Origin: Paramacrobiotus metropolitanus
Lineage: Eukaryota > Tardigrada > Eutardigrada > Parachela > Macrobiotidae
DNA length: 64,000 nt
Assembly: GCF_019649055.1 (NCBI RefSeq)
Contig: NW_026570274.1
Span: 958,314 to 1,022,313, forward strand
Direction of reading: 5' to 3'
Notes under the pieces: generated by a model
Told to the model about the DNA's origin: nothing
The model's input: the letters and a program-made list of their open reading frames with translations, nothing else
Database searches by the model: none
Shown: one piece after another, positions 34,860 to 47,700 of the stretch
How the letters are laid out: each line of letters starts with the position of its first letter
How positions within the stretch are numbered: position 1 is the first letter of the stretch
Made by a program: the position numbers and the translations under genes

Positions 34860-35793
34860 CCGGCACCCCTCTAATTAGGTACGTTGGCATTGCAGTGCAG
34901 CGTTCGCGTGCATTGCTGGCGGTGGAGACGGCCGCAGTCGACCGCATCATCGACCTGTCCGACCTAGAGGACGCCCCGACCACTGCCCCGACGTCGCCGG
35001 TACAGGCGGTACAGCCATCGCCCGATACAGTCCTCGCCGAGGTAGGAGACACGGCATCCATGCACTGCCATGTCGCCACTCCCAAACGGATCGTCTGGCG
35101 CCACCAGAACACCACCACCCACGCTGTCCCGCTGGGCAGGGTTGTGACGACGTATTCCCCCAACGGTCACGCCTACGCACACGCAACCCTCCCAGACATC
35201 AGCACCTTCATGATTTACGACGTCCGCCACGACGACGGCGGGCCGGTGGAGTGTCTCCTGCCCTGCGGTGATGACCTTAGCGTGCTCCGCACCTTTAACT
35301 GCAGCTGGGGCGGCCCGAGGTGACCGCCTGGGGCGTCTTCGTGCCGCCCATGCGCAACGTGGCCACGCCCAACGGGACCTTCTCCATGACGTGCACGCGA
35401 CGCGTCGACTGCAGTGGGGCGTCGCCCGCGTCTCATTTTATCTGGAAGTACGATCACTACATCGTGGCGGCGCCTTATCCCGATCTGCTGGCTGGGGACA
35501 TCCCTGGTCTGCTCAACAGCACCGTCACCTTCAACGTGTCGGCACCAGGAGCTCCGGATCCCTTCTGCGCCAGCATGCTGACCTTTAGCATTAGGACCGA
35601 GGAGGAGGACCGTCCTTGGTCGGCGCCGGTGGAATGCTGGATGCGAACCGATGTCCGCCACAGCCTGTGGTCCATCCAAACAGCCTACGTCCATTTCGAG
35701 CAGCCGGTGAAAGCTCGAAGCAACCGTTATGTTGCTGTTGTAGACAGGTGTACTGGCGTTTGTTCACGTTGTACAAATGATCGGTGTGGATGA
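34860..35793 (+). pseudogene. Ig-domain protein, copy 3 (early frameshift)
   Basis: The first frame carries the first Ig-like domain (MHCHV, IVWRHQN, VECLLPC) and ends at a TGA near 35321. A single missing base near 35298 (TTTAACTGCAG here, TTTAACCTGCAG in copy 2) causes this. The second frame resumes with VPPMRNVATPNGTFSMTC and continues through HFIWKYD, LLNSTVTFNVS and VECWMRTDV, a second Ig-like domain with Cys and Trp. It ends at about 35793. The second domain is better preserved here than in copy 2. Role unknown; surface recognition is an inference. Confidence 0.75.
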
Positions 35794-36889
35794 ATCGCGA
35801 GGCTCATGAGACCTACCGTACTGATAATCAAAGGGCATTTTCACCACGCATGTGGGGCTGTGCTTGTTAATACAATTCGTTCGGTATGTTGTTGCGTTTT
35901 CTCCTGCTGGCAATTCTGCTTTATATCCAGATCTTCCTTTGCGGTCTTCCAGTCTTTATTGATGTTGCTAGCGCGAGCACCAAGTTAATAAAAATACGAG
36001 TAATCCAGTCCAGGTAACACGCCTTCGTCGCATCATATATTATGGCAAAAAAAACCGATGACCTTTAGATGCCGGTATTTGCTATTTATTAACATGTTGC
36101 ACACCACAGTATTTAATTATTTTATTGGTTTGCCCACACAAACGAGCATGACTCATAGTGTTTAGTTAGCCGACGATTGATTGCTTGATAGCGTTCGTGT
36201 AGATCATCGTCATAGATGGTTAATCTGATTCGGTGAAGTGTCAACTGCACAGCATAAAAAAAACACAGCCGTACTTTGCAATTGCTTTATTCGGCTGGTT
36301 GTTTCGAAAACGGCTCGGTTTACATGTTCAGCAATGCATTAATCAGGTGACAGACAGAACATTCTGTGCAAAGTACGGTAATTCATTCACGCAGTGTTAC
36401 AATGGAGGCTATAACGCTGCAACAGACAGATCGTATGCAGCAGCTCGCAAACGCGAGCGCCAGCTTTATTTTAACGCGCAATGGCGCTAACCGGCTCGGG
36501 CAGAGCAAGACGTTCAACAGAACCAGACTAAGAGAATTCTAAACAGGTAGACAGCAAGCACATCTCTAGGGAAGGCGCTAATCCTCTGCTTCGACTGATC
36601 TCCCTGTCTCCTTCCATTTGGCACGATTGGTGCTGCGGACATCACAGGCCTTTCAGTCCAAGCCGTTACTGAGTAGCCAGGGTGGTATTGTGATCCTCCA
36701 TCTCCCGTACCCGTCTCCGTGGTGGTATTGCTGCCTCAGCCAAGCACTTCGCACACAGGCCTTGCGGGCCGTGCACTCGCAGCCTGAACTCAGAGTGGTC
36801 ACCCATCCAAGTCCAAACCGCGCTCGATGTAGACTATCTTTCAAAACCCGAAGGTTTATCCATCTAGCCACAACGAGTGTGCAGCCACA

Positions 36890-37125
36890 ACGAGTGTGCT
36901 AAGCGCATACATGTATACCAGCACCAAAAGTTCAGAACGGCGTCACTGGTATTCGCTCACGTGTCACGGTGTGCCGTGATTAATTCGCGTGAATGCGTCA
37001 TGCTCTACCGGGCTCCGCACGCTGACCACCGGCACGTACAGCGATTAAAATATAATACTGTGATTGTTGTCCAGCTTTCGTGACCGGAAACGAGTAATGC
37101 TGTGTTTGTCACGGGCCGTCTCACC
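36890..37125 (+). repeat. Dispersed repeat R3, copy B (uninterrupted)
   Basis: Contiguous version of the sequence split at 19810/20118, including TTCGCTCACGTGTCACGGTG and GTGACCGGAAACGAGT. Confidence 0.65.
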
Positions 37126-38859
37126 GAAATGGATAGCGGCGTCGACGGAAGCGACGTATGTGTATGTCGTGATCAGGAAATCAAAGTGTTTCCTATGGAA
37201 CATATAAACCGCTGAAAAGCTGTCTTTTGAAAAATGTAGCCTGGAAAATTTCTGGTTTTTCCGTATTTATTTTTTGTGCTTGTTTTTGGAAGCGTTCGAT
37301 TAATATTTTACAGCCCGACAAGCTGCACAATTGTGGCGATACAGATATTTTAGCAAATTATTTTTATTTCAAAATTGCAATAATAGTATCCAGCGTAGTG
37401 GCAAATTCAAGAAGTTGTTACGTCGTATACAAGCGTAACGCTGTACGATGAGAGAATTGCAGTTGATCCACTTATATGGAAAATTTATCACATTTATCAT
37501 ATTAACCACTTCCAGTTGTTTTTTGCCGATATTGGTGTCTGGATACAGTGACATGATTTTCGGAGCAAGGTGCATAATTGTACTATAGCGATAGTATTAA
37601 TTTTGTATGACCGATAATTTCGTGCTGTATTTCGTTTTTTCATCGCGTTATGAATTTTTGTCCATTTTACCGGATACTTCTCCTTCTCCCGACAAACTGT
37701 AAATAGGCCGATAAAAACTCATATAAAATGGTATAAAAATATGGAAGTATGCAGTACATGAGACTGGCTAATTTGCAGAACACAGAAGCAGATCGGGCAG
37801 CGTCTAGGAGCGGCGGACACGTGGCTGGAAGGAGTGCGGGTTATACGGAAATTGAACAGCGACATGCGGCAGCACCGCTGCCAGACGGGCGCCGGTCGCC
37901 TGCCCCAGTCGATCCTGTGTCCTACTGTTGCAAGTGACGAACACGAAACCGGTTCCGCGTAAGTTCAGTGCGCAGTTATGGTACCCTGATTATTTTCCAA
38001 ATATTTAAAATAAAATTACACTCGCCTGGGTTTTTTGATAGAGTGGATCCCGACTCTACCGTGATCGCCGATGGGAATACTCGGAGCAACGACCGGTTTC
38101 AGCACCCGAAACGCCGCCGCATATCATCGCCATATTTTGTCGGCTTGGGTGAGATATTTCCTCGACAAATTGCGTAACCATTGCAAAGGGTCCACTCCTG
38201 CAGAATTATCAAATCTGTATTCGTATGCTAAATATGCTTTTCCCCCAGGTCGCATGCATTCCGGCTCGGAAATCGGTAAACTGCTGAGTGCCGATACGGC
38301 AGCGCACTCGCCCCGAGGTACATCTTAATTATTGTTCAAATGCCAAATTGTGGCAGATTACTGCATTTCGAAAATTATGTGGTACTCGTAGTTATTGAAT
38401 AAGAGCACCGTGACTTTTAGACATAGTTTCATACAAATTTATATTGATTTTTACAGGAGCTGGCCGGCGACGAAAAAGGCGCTAATTGCGGTTGCAGAGA
38501 GGCACGCTGCGTCTGCTATTCCGGAAGCAGGCAACCGTTCAGTCCGTCAGGAAAATTACATTTATTTCTCCGATAGTCTCATCAATGTGGAATCTCCTTA
38601 TTGCAGAGTTAATTTACTGCCTTTAAATTAATGACACTTCAGAGTTCGGTGTGTTACGTCGCATCACAGCATGTTTTTATATCAATACAATGTGCTGAGT
38701 GAAAATGAGCATTGTTAGTTCCGCTAATGTGCGTATCTGCAGATTACTATGAAATACATGATTGGGGCGGTACAAGTACGCGTGATGCATAAACGCAAAC
38801 GAAAAATAAGGAACCGAGTTACATATGCAAGTTATCGAGCTGTCCGATTGCTGGCTCGT

Positions 38860-38975
38860 ACTCGTGGTCAATTATCCGTATCTGCTAAGCGCGACACTGG
38901 ATAATCCGATCGTTTTATTGGCTTTATGACAATGTTGTCATCTCAGGTATTTTCTTTCGCCGCCTTACAACATCC
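38860..38975 (-). repeat. hAT-linked repeat, second copy
   Basis: TCAATTATCCGTATC..TAAGCGC..CTGGATAATCCG..TTATTGGC.TTATGACAAT matches 12628-12725 beside the hAT transposase fragment. No transposase codons are recognisable here, so it is a terminal or solo remnant. Confidence 0.65.
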
Positions 38976-39759
38976 ATAATCAGCCGCGTTAATCCCATCG
39001 ATCGATCGCGAACACGGCAACTCACGTGGGACGCCGCAACAGCCTGTCGGTATACGCATGACCTTTACCAATATTCACGTACACAGACAAAAACCGGCGT
39101 GCCTGGACGCCGTGCGCGTGACTAACTGCCTCTGTAAAGGGGGATCAAATTGGCCGCGTGGGACATTACATACTTCGTTACTGTACATTACAGTACAGAA
39201 GTATGCTATTACATTACCTTACAGAAGTATGCTACAGACGGTAGCTACAAAATTACGCGCTACGTTTTATTAAGCCGCATATATTCCGCGCAATACACTG
39301 CAGACAACGCTTTATCCATATGTTTACAACGTTCGACCGAAAATAAGTAGAGGCTCCGTTTTTACGCATATCGTGCAGACCAGCGCTTGTCTGTTGAAAC
39401 ATAGTGCCGGCGATTGATTTGCACTGGAAACTGTCTACAGATTTTATTGTCAACTTTTCAACTGCGAACCTCTTGGCTAATTTCCAGGTTTTGGTTCTAC
39501 AGTACGGTCTGTTTTATCCCGATAAAGAACGAGATTCTAGCCTGCTAAATAGCCACTGATCTTAAACATATGACAGCAAAGTGCGCAAACAAGCTCTTCT
39601 CTGTTCGAAACTGGTGCTGGTGGTTTGTAACTTTGTACGCATTGGATGTATTCATGCTGCACACTGTTTGTTGATTTTATTATTCAATTTCTGAACCGCC
39701 GACCGACTGGCCGATTTCCACTTTTTTAGTTGTACATCATATTATTCATATACGATATA

Positions 39760-41663
39760 ATGAACAACACTTCCGGTAATATTTCCGCCGCCTTGCCGAC
39801 CGCCCACTGGTCGCCGGCGCCCACCTTCACACTCGTCGTCTTCTGCACCGCGTTGACCTTTAACTTAACCGTCCTGGCGGTGTTCCTCTTCCGCCGCTCC
39901 CTCCGCGGCGCTTTCCAGCTGTACATCCAGCATCTCCTCGTCGTCAACATCGTCTACCTCCTGCTACAGAACCCCCTGGACGTTCTGCACAACCTGTACG
40001 CCGCCCGTTGGCGGTGGGGCTACACGGCCTGCACGGTGTACTTATACGCTAACCACGTCAGCGAGGCGCTGGTCATCCACGCGCACATGCTCATCACCGT
40101 CAATCGGGTATGGGCCGTCGCTGCGCCCATTCATTATCGGCATCACCACCGCCCTTGGGTGGCTGCCGTCTTGTGCGGCTGCGCGTTGATCTGGGTGCAT
40201 ATTTGCCTGCTACCGGGCGTCGTGTTGGATGCGCTGTTTTACCGCTTATCCATCGAATTACACGGGTACGTTGTTTTTCTTATGGTACGCGTAATTCTCA
40301 GTATTTCGATTTTTTATTTTCTTAGTTATTAATTTAAAATTATCAAGTTTCCATATAATAAATTTAAAATTTTAATATGAAGATTATTTTAAAATGATTT
40401 CAAAAATTATTCAATTTTAAGCATGCTCTGCATTATAGTTATTACCTGTAGTTATAATTATAGTTATTCTCCCAAAAAAGGCAAAAGTAACAGTGAATAA
40501 AAATACATGGCTGAAAGAAAAAAGTTTTTGCTTGCCATATACTTTCACAGTTTGGTGAATATTTTGAAGCATTTTGTAATGATTCTCGTAAACGGATATC
40601 ACTTTACGCCATCGTTCTACGATTTTCTATGTTTTCGCTGGGCTTTTTGCGCGTAGCATCTTTTGACACTTTATTTCTTTTTGCGGGTGGAATTATGCAC
40701 ATATACGGCTTACGCAGTACGGGTGCCTTTGACGTGATAATACGAGTAATAGCTGTACAGTAGCGATGCGTACGTAAAGTGAATATTATAATTTGAATAA
40801 AAAAGTGACAAATTTTGCAAGTTGGTGTGCTTTGCCGACAGATGTGAGCTAAACGGTGGGAAGCAGAAATCCTGGTTCTTGATCGCCACCTTCCTCAACT
40901 ACAACATCCCCATCGCGGTGATGTTGCTGGCCTACCCGTTCATCTGCTATAAGCGGTGGCAGCGCGAGCATGCCGGCAACGCGGTGCGCCCGGTGCCGGC
41001 CATCACGGTACAAAGCAGCGACACCCACTCGCTGTCCAGCGTCAAGATACCGCCGCTGCAACGGTCGCGCTCGCACCCGCCCCGGGGACGCACACACTCG
41101 TTTGTATTGCTGTCGCTGCTGACCTGCAGCGTGGCAGTTAACTGGATTCCCATCCAGGTAATTCATTCGATAATATAATAAATTACTAACAAAAAATATC
41201 ATATAATTATTTAAAAAAATTAAATCTACAAAAAAATGCAATAAATTATTGGTATAAAAATTTATGATTAGATTGTGATATTATTTGTATTGAGAAAGTT
41301 ATTAAAATTCTTAACATTAAATGAATACTTGAAGTATTTAATAGATTTTATCAGTCCTCTTCCAGGTTTTTAAATTTGGAAGATTTAGCAAATCGAATAT
41401 ACGAAGATTATTATTCAACATATAACGAAATGAAAATAACTCTGCTGCAGAATTCTTATAGTTTCATAAATAGTGACTGGTTTTTCCTTCAGGTATACTA
41501 CACGGCCATTCTCTTCACCGACGCCGATCTAAGCCGGCTTTTCCATGTCGGCACCGTACTCTGGTCGCTGCAGGCGGCGCTGGATCCGCTCTACTTCACC
41601 GTCGTTTTTACCGATATCCGGCGTGTCTTTGCAACCGTTTCCGCGGCTTTTAAACGACTTTAA
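39760..41663 (+). CDS. Rhodopsin-like 7TM receptor (orphan GPCR)
   Basis: Three exons, 39760-40265, 40842-41157 and 41493-41663, give 330 residues with GT..AG introns at phases 2 and 0. The N-terminus has Asn-Thr-Ser and Asn-Ile-Ser glycosylation sites. TM1 starts TFTLVVFCTALTFNLTVLAV. A TM3 Cys (YTACTVYLY) can pair with the loop-2 Cys (CELNGG). The DRY equivalent is NRVWAV, a lysine/arginine-rich loop 3 follows, TM6 ends SVAVNWIPIQ, and the NPxxY equivalent is DPLYF. All features fit a plasma-membrane class-A receptor; the ligand is unknown. Fragments at 15.0, 28.2 and perhaps 16.8 kb and an intronless paralogue at 52 kb show local family spread. TTG upstream is not used; the ATG at 39760 is the first. 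Confidence 0.85.
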
Positions 41664-42098
41664 TCGGCGTCGGCTATTGCGCTCGGATAACGCATCATTA
41701 CAGTACTTAAATTACGTATATTACGCAAGAATTTTATCATCTTAATTTTAATTAAGTAATTAATTTTAATTTAACTGCTAAAAATACCTGCTTATTAATG
41801 AAATTTCCTGTACAGTATAGACAGTATATTGGGCAGCTAAATGTACAACTTTGTTTTCGGTGACATCAAGACATTACGTGGAACCGCATGTAAAACACTT
41901 TATTCTCTTAGAAATTTCTTTCGGCAATGTGCAATACAAGAGCGTATCCCCGCAAAGGTCAACCTGGATACTTTACTCGTACACGCTGTTGCATTTGATT
42001 AATGGAAATTATCTATGCAGTTTGCCAGTGCGACTCTCGTTGACATGCGTACATAAAGAGGGCCGGCTGACAATCAGCACAGCTTGAGTGGTGTTAAT

Positions 42099-43602
42099 TT
42101 AGAAGGATGATGCCGGCGGTCGCATGGCAAAGTCCTGGACGGGGGTGGGGTTGACGGTGGGCGTGCCGACGGTCTGCCAGTAGGCGCGGAAGCCGGTGCG
42201 GCAGGGCCCGCTGGCATCCGGGGGGGACGAAGGGGGGGAGTAGAAGTAGCTGACGCACCAGTCCATGCACACGCGGTTGTTCTTCGCTGTGAACTCGCGC
42301 ACCGCGTTCGCACCGGAGGTCACCGCTGTAAACAGTACATACTCCTGCAATGCCACCCGCAAACCGTTTACTTACAACTACAATCACTACGTACACATGT
42401 AGTTGCCGGAATCCTCTGCAACAGACAAAAACAACCGGTAAATGCATGCAATTACTGTGTATAAAAAATGAATACTAATAAATCAGAAAAAACAATATTA
42501 TTATACATATAGAAATTTATATAAAAAATTTATAAGCACTGAATAAATAAATCACATAAAAATTATCTATGCAGTATTTTACAATCGTTATAATAACACT
42601 GTATAACATGTAAATTTTATATAAACATTGTGGTTTATAAGAAAATATAAATCATATGGGGAAGACAAATCGTAATTATAAAAAAAATTATTTAGGGAAT
42701 ATCATTATAACTTACTGCCGCCGAGGGGGGTGGCGTAGGTGGCACCGGGTTCGGCGCAGGGCGTGGTGATCTTGGCGTTGTCGTCGCAGTTGTACATGAC
42801 GGCGTAGTCATAAGAACGGATGCAGAAGTTCTTGGCGTCGCTGGCGTCCACGGTCAGCTTGGCCCGGGTGCCTTCCGGCGTGGTGATGACGAAGCGGCTC
42901 TTGGAGCCGTTGTTGTAGGGCATGTCCGGGAAGCCGAAGTGCGTGTCGAAGCTGCCGAAGGCGTCGTTGAACTGCGGCATGTTCCAGGTCGAGTTCGGTT
43001 TGACCACTGCAGTTTCACACATCAACATATTTATATAAACGTACAAAACTCGTACATAAAATTGCTATGTACAGATAGTTATAAATTAGTTATGTATATC
43101 TGCATATCTAAGTTTGTTATATATAATAATCATGTGTACACATATATACTGGTATAGATATAAAACATTTGCATGGTACATATATACGTACATATATACT
43201 GAGTACGTACATAAAAATAATTATGATCAAGTACTGTATATCAGTACATGGGTACAGAAATGTGGTGTGTGTATAAAACCTACACCAATCCTACTACACA
43301 AGAATAATGAGTAAATTTGTTGAAAAAATTTAGAAAACAGTCAAAACAGAATTGCGATGCTTCCAGTAAATTTCGCCGTAGACACCCAAGAATATCTAAA
43401 ATTACAATAAGACATTTACCAAAAAAATTCAATGAATTAAAAATATTGCAAAACAAAATATGTACATAAAACGTTTTATAAAATTCAAAAAGGTTACTTG
43501 ATTTTTAATGAGAGTATTTATTTGTAATAAACAGATCTTACCGAAGACGGGAGCTTGGCCGGCGACCAGCGTGAAGAATCCAAAGACGGCTAAGTACAGC
43601 AT
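42099..43602 (-). CDS. Small secreted CUB-type protein
   Basis: Four exons, 43602-43542, 43006-42716, 42413-42376 and 42344-42099, give about 211 residues. Exon 1 encodes a signal peptide (MLYLAVFGFFTLVAGQA). The body has CUB-like features: FCIRSYDYAVMYNCDD, a CAEPG turn, and a terminal GFRAYW like the CUB GF.a.Y strand, with paired cysteines (VCMDWC, GPC). CUB domains mediate extracellular protein or carbohydrate contacts. Exon 3 is only 38 bases and its acceptor (CAGAG|GA) was chosen to keep frame, so that join is tentative. Confidence 0.65.
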
Positions 43603-44780
43603 GATGATTTGGGATAATAATTAACCGACGACAGGTATACGTGGACAGAAGGGAATGCCGGAAGAATGCACACTAACAACAGAGCCGCGGCCTTGACATT
43701 GACAGGCACCCTTCTTATAGCAGCGGCCGTTTTCTGCCGCCCGGCATTGGCCGGCTGGAGATGGCGGGTGTGCTGAGTGTAGCAGAATGTCGAGTGCTTT
43801 GACGTCGGATGGAGCAGCGAGGAATGCACATTTCCCACCGACATACACATTTTTTTCCTTCCACCCAACATGTGGCTAGTTTGGAGAGTTGTCCACATGT
43901 ATGCACAGTTAGCTGTGCATCGTAATACTGTTACTGTATGTGGTTGTCCAGGTCTACGAGTGATCAGAAACAAAGTGGCGTGATTCTGCCGACGCCGGCA
44001 AATAAATGCCGCCTTGACGTACGTACTCCAACGCTGCACATGCGGGACAACAGTCACCGGTGTCACGAGTTAAGTGTTTTCAAGATTGTTCAACACATGC
44101 AACAATGAGATAGCGAAACTGTCGTTCGCTGGATTTACGTCTTTAGCTGTTATTCCCAGTCGTACAGATGCTCGTATATATACGAGTACAAAATGTCGTA
44201 ATATGTTTATTTATAAAAAAATTTATCCGGTAATTTCTATCGTAAAGGTATTAGCACGGATTCAGCGCGAAATTTACTCTCTGAACGAGTGCCACTACAC
44301 TACGTCTACCACAATGACAACTTTACGCTTTTCAATATTTTTGGTAGATCTAACGAAGATGATCTAATATTTTATAATTTATATCGAAAGTTTATAATTT
44401 AGATCGTTGTTTGGCATGCATCATCCGTGCCGAACGCATGTCGAACGTAAGTGCAGTGGCGTGACGCGCCGTAGTGTGGATTTTGGCATAACTCGTAGAT
44501 TTGTATTATGTTGTCGCTGTGCTGATGCGATAGAAATTACGGTACAAGCTTGTACAGATTTTCATATATTATTTATATCTGTACAAATATTAAGCGTCGT
44601 GGAAATGCTCTGGAAATTTAAAAAAAATTAACGTAACGAACGGTACAGCTCAGGAAAATTTTAAAAAAATATCTTCGGCAGCAGAATGTTCCAGTAATCA
44701 CACTGTTTTTAAATTTATTAAGTTTGTGTGGAAAAGTGCAGTGTCACGCGTAGCCGCAATCAGGATTGGTGGCGGTGTAT
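43603..44780. other. Intergenic stretch between CUB gene and gustatory-receptor-like gene
   Basis: Upstream flank of the CUB gene and downstream flank of the receptor gene; both run on the minus strand. No further gene is supported. Confidence 0.5.
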
Positions 44781-44783
44781 CCA

Positions 44784-47700
44784 TCAGATAAGGCAGGCAG
44801 GCGTGGTCAGATTGACCGTTAGCGCGGCGTGCGGTACAGCCGCCGCGCAGAGGACGGTCTGGATGACGTACGTCATCATGTTCATCGCCTGCGATTTCTG
44901 CAGCATGTTGCGCATGTCGTTCTGTCCGTCCTGAAACATGATCCACATATTGTCTGTAGATATCTTTGTTAAAAGTTTGGAGAAATCTTTGGCCGTTATC
45001 GAATGCGGTTTATTCTTACCACCATTTGGTAGATAACGATCACATACGACAGCAATAACGCGAAAATCTGCAAAATAAAAATGCCTAATTTGGTTACAAA
45101 GTTCTCCACTTATCGTTAATTAAAATTATTGTGTACTGTCATATTGTGAATTAAAGTCATAAATAAACTGATGTGTACGGCATCATAAAAAAACTCAAAA
45201 TCATGTAAATTAATACAACATATGCTTCTATATTTGAAAATTCATAATTAACGTGCACCTGTATATTTAAAAATAAAAATAATTATACATCATGTATGCT
45301 GTCACATTTCCAAATACATAAAAAAATTAATGTTAAAAATGTAAAAAAAAACATACGGCCCAATATTAAGCAGGAAATATAAAAAACATGTCAAGTTAAG
45401 TTGCCGGTTACCGGTAACATGTTGGTAAATGTTAGCAAAAACCCAACAGATATATCCAGAAACTAAAAAAATTATAAACAATTGTCAAATATTTAAAATT
45501 TAACCACAAATCTCTGCACACCGTCGCAAAAACATCCCTCGTCAACGGGATGAACCGGCCGATCGTCAAGGTCACGGGGTCAGAGTGGAACCGGCTCAGC
45601 GCCTCCGCCGCATTCAACCGCGCAATCGGATCGTGGAGTAGCGGTCCCAGCGCCGACACCAACTCTGCCGATTCGTAGGCCTACCAACCACGCCCCCATA
45701 TTTATTTTTTATATAGTAGACATTTTTTTAGTCTGAATATATTTTTTTGCTTTATCTCTATTATTTATAATTAATTTTGATACATGTATTTTTTGTACTT
45801 CGCATAGTTTATGTACATTTTTATCAGACATTCTGCAACTGACCGCTTCGTTGAGCCGTATCGCGCAGACGGTCAGCAGGACATCCACGCCGCCGGTCTG
45901 CACCACCAGCGCGATCATGGTGGGCCGCACCGCCACCACCAGGTCCAGGGGTCCATCGTTCACCCGCGACGAGACTGGGCGTACCATCTCCGTCAGCAGA
46001 CAGATCCCGCCCATCAACGCCGTCAGGAAGCTTAAGAGGATGACGTCCCGACACCCGGCGTCCCACCGGCCGGTCATCTCCGCCAGCTGCAGTTGCCGGC
46101 GCTGCACCCGGTCCAGCTCCTGCGCTACACTGACTTCCGCGTCCCGCTCGCTGTGATGCAGACCTACATATATTGATTTATGTATTAGAAAATAAATGAA
46201 TTATATATATCTAAATTATTTTCTGTTTTATTTATCATAAAAAATAATTAAATTTTACTTTATTTACACGTATTATTACGGTAATTATATTAATGATTTC
46301 TAGTTATATGTATTACTATACTAAATAAACTGTAAAATGTATTTTGCATTTCATATAGTTCTTTAATACTTATTACCTTTAATAAGTATCACACGCTAGT
46401 ACACACTTAGTACCAAAACAAAAAGAATATTCATAGCAAAAACACTTCCTCAATGCTATCCTGGTCGGGAATTGTACCCATCACACATATTGCGTTTCCT
46501 CTCTGTATTTGAATAGATAGCCGTTGCCTAAAAAAACTCTTTCGCTCGTTTCTGGCCTGTTGCAGTAGCCATCCCATTTCCAACTTTATCCACTAACGTC
46601 TTGGTACCACATCCCCATGGTCCGTAAATTTCAATTGCAGCTGGCATGAGGTTGTACCGAGGTTGCAGCCAGGCGTGTTTTGTCAGCTTCGCCCTTTCCG
46701 CTTGTTCAGCTGCTGCTCCAACGATTACAGAGGTACGGCCGATATACGATGCGGCTAGTGTGTCGACGCATGTTACATCCACGGCCAGCGGTTTTCCACG
46801 CTCCCATGGTACCAGCGTAATCACATCCGGCCTTCTCTTATCCTTAACAGACAGACCCTTTGGCTCCATTCTCGCAGGAAAACCTGCCGTTTTCAGTCCA
46901 CGGGCAATCTCCCCGCTTATGCCGTCGTGTCGTGGCACGCTGACCGTTTGCACCGGAGCCCGTGCCGGCCCAGGTCATCCACCAAACCACCACATACGCA
47001 CACGTGAGGAGTAACGATTGGTGCTCCCAGTCGCAGCACGACGCTTATGCGAAAGACATTGTTTTCAAGCAAATTACCGAGACTAGCTGCCGGTAATGCA
47101 TGAATCCACACACCTGATTCCGGGACTGATACTGCTTTCAGGTGGGCGACTTCCTCCTGTGTGGTCCTTATGGCTGCCAGTCTGGAAAAGGCATGAAGCG
47201 TCGCTGGCGTGTCCCATGCTTTCTGGACGTGGCGGAACGGGAGGGGCGGAAGTTCATCTGTGTCGGCCGTCAGTTTCCAGGCATGCGTGGCGGCGGTCAC
47301 ATCCGTAGCCGTTAACTTTGGGCAAAGCTTGGAAATCAGCGGGCGCAAAGAGGAAGCCGATGCCATATAGGCAGAGGGAGCTAGCTTCTCCGTGCGCCTG
47401 ATCCCCAAACCACCGAAGCGAACGGGAAGTGAGGCCTGAAGCCACGTCGGGTGGTCCATGCGTACATTAGTGATGGAGTTCTTTAATTATTTCTTTACCT
47501 ATCTTGTTTATTTATTTTACTACTTTCCATATAAACTTGCAAACTGTATCATATTTTGACTTTAATTTGAATTCAGTTAATATTTTTGTAAGATTTTATA
47601 TGATGTTTTATAAAGCATTTTATATACTATTTTATAAAATATTTTATATAACCTTTTATACAATATTTTGTAAAATACTTTACATAATATTTTGTATACT

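Larger units (their letters stand above)
35800..39755. other. Gene-poor stretch
   Basis: Holds repeat R3 copy B (36890-37125) and a transposon-derived piece (38860-38975). Other frames, up to ~95 codons, show no recognisable family. Confidence 0.5.
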
